Part shown: piece after piece, positions 60,515-64,000 of the stretch
How the letters are laid out: every line of letters starts with the position of its first letter
Numbering within the stretch: the stretch's first letter is position 1
Assembly (NCBI RefSeq): GCF_005280195.1
Contig: NZ_SZPR01000031.1
Coordinates: 97,080 to 161,079 of the forward strand
Direction of reading: 5' to 3'
Length of the DNA: 64,000 nt
Origin: Streptomyces galbus
Lineage (GTDB): Bacteria > Actinomycetota > Actinomycetes > Streptomycetales > Streptomycetaceae
Notes under the pieces: generated by a model
Told to the model about the DNA's origin: nothing
The model's database searches: none
What the model saw: only the letters and a program-made list of their open reading frames with translations
Made by a program: the position numbers and the translations under genes

Positions 60515-61933
60515 TCAGCCCATCTCCTCCAGCGCCTTGCCCTTCGTCTCCTTGACGAACTTCAGGACGAACGGGATGGAGAGCGCCGCGAACACCGTGT
60601 AGATCACGTAGGTGCCGGACAGGTTCCAGTCGGCCAGCGACGGGAAGCTCGCGGTGATGGCCCAGTTGGCGATCCACTGCGCGGCGGCGGCGACGCCGAG
60701 GGCGGCGGCGCGGATCCGGTTGGGGAACATCTCGCCGAGGAAGACCCAGACGACGACACCCCAGGACAGGGCGAAGAAGAGGACGAAGATGTGGGCGGCG
60801 ATCAGGGCGACCCAGCCCTGGGTGGCCGGGAGCTTGCCGTCGACGAGGTGGTAGGAGAACGCCCAGGCCTCCAGGCCGAGGCCGATCACCATGCCGACCG
60901 AGCCGATGAGGGCGAGCGGCTTGCGGCCGACGCGGTCCACGAAGATCATCGCGATCACGGTGCCGATGATGTTGATGATCGACGTCGTGAAGGAGTAGAA
61001 GAACGAGTCCGTCGGGTCGACGCCGACCGACTGCCACAGCGTCGAGGAGTAGTAGAACGCGACGTTGATGCCGACGAACTGCTGGAAGACCGACAGTCCG
61101 ATACCGACCCAGACGATCGGCTTGAAGAAGAAGGAGCCGCCGAGCAGGTCCTTGAAGGTCGACTTGTGCTCGCTCTTCATGGCGTGCTCGATCTCGTCGA
61201 TCCGGGCGTCGAAGTCGACGTCCTTGCCCTCGACCTCCTCCAGGATCTCGCGGGCGCGCTGGCGCTTGCCCACGGAGATCAGGAAGCGGGGGGACTCCGG
61301 GATGGCGAAGGAGAGCAGGCCGTAGAGGACGGCCGGGATCACCATGACGCCGAGCATGACCTGCCAGGCCTCCAGGCCCATCAGCTCGCCGCGCTGGTCG
61401 CCGCCGGCGGCGTTGAGCAGGCCCCAGTTGACCAGCTGGGAGATGGCGATGCCGACGACGATCGCGGCCTGCTGGAAGGAGCCGAGCCGGCCGCGGTAGG
61501 CGGGCGGGGCGACCTCGGCGATGTAGGCCGGGCCGATCACCGACGCCATGCCGATGGCGAAGCCGCCCACGATGCGCCAGAAGGCGAGGTCCCACAGCGC
61601 GAAGGGCAGCGCCGAGCCGACGGCGCTGATGGTGAACAGCACGGCGGCGATCTGCATGCAGCGGATGCGGCCGATGCGGTCCGCGATCCGGCCGGCGGTC
61701 GCCGCACCGATGGCACAGCCGATCAGCGCGATGGCGATGACCTGGGCCAGGGCCGCGGAGCCGATGTCGTAGCGGTCGCGGATGGCCTCGACGGCGCCGT
61801 TGATGACGGAGCTGTCGTAGCCGAAGAGGAAACCGCCCATGGCGGCCGCCGCCGCGATGAAGATGACATGCCCGAGATGATCGGGATGAGCCGTCCTGGC
61901 TCCTGGCTGAGGTGCCTGCGCTGTGCTGGTCAC
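60515..61933 (-). CDS. glcP: Glucose permease GlcP (MFS sugar transporter)
   Basis: 472 residues, the length of Streptomyces GlcP, from GTG 61933 with GAGGAGA upstream. Twelve membrane segments of the major facilitator sugar-porter family: GGFLFGYDSSVINGAVEAI at the first segment, RIADRIGRI loop, PESPRFLISVGK near 216, PSF..GQQ region QFVGINVAFYYS near 285 and a C-terminal KETKGKALEEM. Main glucose uptake system in S. coelicolor. Inverted repeats at 61983-62014 lie 50-80 bp upstream of its start. Confidence 0.94.
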   Translation of the reverse strand: MTSTAQAPQPGARTAHPDHLGHVIFIAAAAAMGGFLFGYDSSVINGAVEAIRDRYDIGSAALAQVIAIALIGCAIGAATAGRIADRIGRIRCMQIAAVLFTISAVGSALPFALWDLAFWRIVGGFAIGMASVIGPAYIAEVAPPAYRGRLGSFQQAAIVVGIAISQLVNWGLLNAAGGDQRGELMGLEAWQVMLGVMVIPAVLYGLLSFAIPESPRFLISVGKRQRAREILEEVEGKDVDFDARIDEIEHAMKSEHKSTFKDLLGGSFFFKPIVWVGIGLSVFQQFVGINVAFYYSSTLWQSVGVDPTDSFFYSFTTSIINIIGTVIAMIFVDRVGRKPLALIGSVGMVIGLGLEAWAFSYHLVDGKLPATQGWVALIAAHIFVLFFALSWGVVVWVFLGEMFPNRIRAAALGVAAAAQWIANWAITASFPSLADWNLSGTYVIYTVFAALSIPFVLKFVKETKGKALEEMG

Positions 61934-61982
61934 GTGTTCTCCTCGGGCCGCGGCAACGCTGCCGCTGGGGGGCGAGCCCTTC

Positions 61983-62014
61983 CAGGTCAAACCTGAAGGT
62001 AAAAGCAACGTTGC
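61983..62014. promoter_or_regulatory. Two inverted repeats in the glcP upstream region
   Basis: CAGGT-caa-ACCTG (61983-61995) and GCAACGTTGC (62005-62014) are perfect short palindromes. The second is of a LacI/GalR-operator type. They are 50-82 bp upstream of the glcP start. The carbon-source regulation of glcP might act here; this is inferred from the palindromes only. Confidence 0.55.
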
Positions 62015-62191
62015 AGAGCCTATGCCTTCATCTCTCGAAGTCAAGAGACGCTGAATGTGAGGTAACAGGCACTGGAAGGAGCCACTGTGTTCATTTCTTG
62101 AATGAGTGAAGGGGGTGGGCCATGAGGCGGACCGCGCGGGTCCGGACAGGGCTCCGACAGTGACCAAGTGCCCGGGATGGGCGGCGGCTAA

Positions 62192-64000
62192 CTAACGGAG
62201 CCGCTGGCTGATGACCTTCGAGACGCCGTCGCCCTGCATGGACACGCCGTACAGCGCGTCGGCGACCTCCATCGTCCGCTTCTGGTGCGTGATCACGATG
62301 AGCTGCGAGGACTCCTGGAGCTCCTGCATGATCCGGATCAGCCGCTGGAGGTTGGTGTCGTCGAGGGCGGCCTCGACCTCGTCCATCACGTAGAACGGGC
62401 TGGGCCGGGCCTTGAAGATCGACACCAGCAGGGCGACCGCGGTCAGCGACCGCTCGCCGCCGGAGAGCAGGCTCAGCCGCTTGACCTTCTTCCCCGGCGG
62501 GCGCGCCTCGACGTCCACGCCGGTGGTCAGCATGTTGTCCGGGTCGGTCAGCACCAGCCGGCCCTCGCCACCGGGGAACAGCCGGCCGAACACGCCCTCG
62601 AACTCCCGGGCGGTGTCCCGGTAGGCCTCGGTGAAGACCTGCTCGACGCGCTCGTCGACCTCCTTCACCACCTGCAGCAGGTCGGCGCGCGTCTTCTTCA
62701 GGTCCTCGAGCTGCTCGCTGAGAAACTGGTGGCGCTCCTCCAGCGCCGCGAACTCCTCCAGCGCCAGCGGGTTGACCTTGCCGAGCTGCTGGTACGCCCG
62801 CTCGGCGGCGCGCAGCCGCTTCTCCTGCTCGGCCCGCACGAACGGGCGGGGCTGGTGGCGGGGGTGCCCGGGGTCCTCGGGCAGCTCCTCGCCCTCGGCG
62901 GGCGGCGACGGCGGCACGAGCTGGTGGGGGCCGTACTCGGAGACGAGCCCCGCGGGCTCGACGCCCAGCTCCTCCAGGGCGCGGGTCTCGAGCTGCTCGA
63001 TCCTCAGCCGCTTCTCCGCGCCCAGCACCTCACCGCGGTGCACCGAGTCGGTGAGCTTGTCCAGCTCGGCCTTCAGGTCCCGGCCGGCGGTGCGGGCGGC
63101 GGCCAGCTCCTGCTCGCGGCGCGCCTTGGCGGCCTCGGCGGCGGCCCGCTCGCGCTCGGCGCGGGCGAGGGACACCTCCACGTGCGCGAGGAGCTGCCGG
63201 GCGCCGGAGGCGACGGCCCCCGCGACGGCCGCCTCGTGGCGCAGCCGCGCCCGGCGCTGCTCGGCCCGCGCGCGTGCCTCGCGTTCGGCGCGGGCGGCCC
63301 GGTCGAGGGAGTCCGCCCGGCCGGCCAGCCCCTTGACGCGTTCCTCGTGCGTACGGACCTGGAGGCGCGCCTCCATCTCGGTCTGGCGGGCGTTGGCGCC
63401 GTCGGCGGCGAGCCGGTCGCGCACCGAGGTGTCGGGCTCCTCCTCGACCGGCATCTCCTCGGCCACGGCGAGCCGTTCGGCCAGCTCCTCGACCTCTTCC
63501 AGCGCCCGGTCCAGCGCCTCCTGCGCCCGTGCGGCGGCGGCCGCGGACCGCTCGGCCTCACCGGCGGCGCCGCGCGCCTGCCCGGCGAGCCGGCCGAGCT
63601 GCTGGGCGACGGAGGACTTCTCCCGGTCGGCGGCCCGGCGCCGCTCCCCCAGCTCCTCGACGAGCGCGGCGGCCTCCCGGCGCCGCTCGGCCGCGGCTTG
63701 CTGGGCGGTGGTCAGCTCCTCGCACCGCACGGCCAGTTCGTCCAGTTCGGCGGCGGCCTCGTCGACCGACGCCTGCACCTCCAGCAGGCTCGGCGCCCCC
63801 GCGGACCCGCCGTGCGCGAAGTGCGCCCCGAGCAGGTCGCCCTCGGCGGTCACGGCGGTGAGGTCGGGCCGCGCGTGGACGAGGTCCTCGGCGTCCTCGA
63901 GGGTGCCGACGACGACGATCCCGCGCAGCAGGCGCCGTACGGCGGGCATCAGCTCGGCGGGGCCCCGCACGAGTCCGGCGGCCGGCCGGGCGCCGTCGGG
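62192..64000 (-). CDS. smc: Chromosome segregation protein SMC, N-terminal part outside the window
   Basis: 602 residues to the TAG stop at 62192. The visible part begins within the hinge (GLVRGPAELMP, then TAVTAEGDLLGAHFAHGG), continues in the returning coiled coil (about 100-420, rich in Ala/Glu/Arg heptads), and ends in the C-terminal ATPase lobe: signature LLSGGERSLTAVALLVSIFK and Walker B FYVMDEVEAALDD. A dimer with ScpA/ScpB compacts chromosomes. The Walker A and first coil are beyond 64000. Confidence 0.95.
   Translation of the reverse strand, partial: PDGARPAAGLVRGPAELMPAVRRLLRGIVVVGTLEDAEDLVHARPDLTAVTAEGDLLGAHFAHGGSAGAPSLLEVQASVDEAAAELDELAVRCEELTTAQQAAAERRREAAALVEELGERRRAADREKSSVAQQLGRLAGQARGAAGEAERSAAAAARAQEALDRALEEVEELAERLAVAEEMPVEEEPDTSVRDRLAADGANARQTEMEARLQVRTHEERVKGLAGRADSLDRAARAEREARARAEQRRARLRHEAAVAGAVASGARQLLAHVEVSLARAERERAAAEAAKARREQELAAARTAGRDLKAELDKLTDSVHRGEVLGAEKRLRIEQLETRALEELGVEPAGLVSEYGPHQLVPPSPPAEGEELPEDPGHPRHQPRPFVRAEQEKRLRAAERAYQQLGKVNPLALEEFAALEERHQFLSEQLEDLKKTRADLLQVVKEVDERVEQVFTEAYRDTAREFEGVFGRLFPGGEGRLVLTDPDNMLTTGVDVEARPPGKKVKRLSLLSGGERSLTAVALLVSIFKARPSPFYVMDEVEAALDDTNLQRLIRIMQELQESSQLIVITHQKRTMEVADALYGVSMQGDGVSKVISQRLR

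Overview
The window is about 64 kb of very GC-rich, gene-dense actinobacterial chromosome. The gene content and order point to Streptomyces: whiG, nsdA, four tandem type I signal peptidases, an amtB-glnK-glnD operon with GlnR-type boxes, a GlcP-type glucose permease, and rare TTA (bldA-type) codons limited to a few accessory genes. Most of it (about 26-64 kb) is conserved chromosomal core. The first ~26 kb is a patchier, strain-variable flank. Both ends cut a gene: copA on the left (C-terminus missing) and smc on the right (N-terminal half missing). No phage, insertion sequence, CRISPR array, rRNA or convincing tRNA was seen.

Left part, 1-26 kb. A copper P-type ATPase and a His-rich secreted protein diverge from two CsoR-like palindromes. 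Next come an ECF sigma factor with a membrane partner, and a class F-type sortase with a membrane-anchored candidate partner. An aldehyde dehydrogenase, an Lrp/AsnC regulator and an omega-aminotransferase form an amine/GABA catabolic group. An ABC transporter with degenerate ATPase motifs, a VOC protein, a LOG-family protein and an LAETG cell-wall protein follow. A thiamine ABC transporter (thiBPQ) lies behind a clear TPP riboswitch whose leader also holds a hairpin that would mask the Shine-Dalgarno. After rlmN there is a decayed stretch with an apparent pseudogene, then a four-gene co-directional cassette: secreted SGNH hydrolase, GMC oxidoreductase with an iron-sulfur-like Cys cluster, VioB/RebD-type ferritin-like protein, and a sorbitol-dehydrogenase-type small subunit. 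The first two genes of this cassette carry TTA codons. It is the best candidate here for an undescribed system.

Right part, 26-64 kb, mostly on the minus strand. rpsB-tsf-pyrH-frr-cdsA (translation, UMP kinase, ribosome recycling, phospholipid precursor) is followed upstream by an M23 peptidase overlapping a TetR gene antisense, whiG, dprA-comM-yraN, a DUF2469 gene, a Nudix hydrolase and four signal peptidases (sipZ, Y, X, W). Then come rplS, trmD, rimM, khpA and rpsP (ribosome and tRNA maturation), a SprT-like protein, an archaeal/eukaryal-type prolyl-tRNA synthetase, a methyltransferase, an FtsH-type protease, and ffh. The nitrogen operon amtB-glnK-glnD, nsdA, a primase-polymerase-like protein, ftsY, glcP and smc complete the window. 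Both protein components of the signal recognition particle pathway (ffh, ftsY) lie within 10 kb of each other, and the signal peptidases that act downstream of that pathway are about 10 kb further away.
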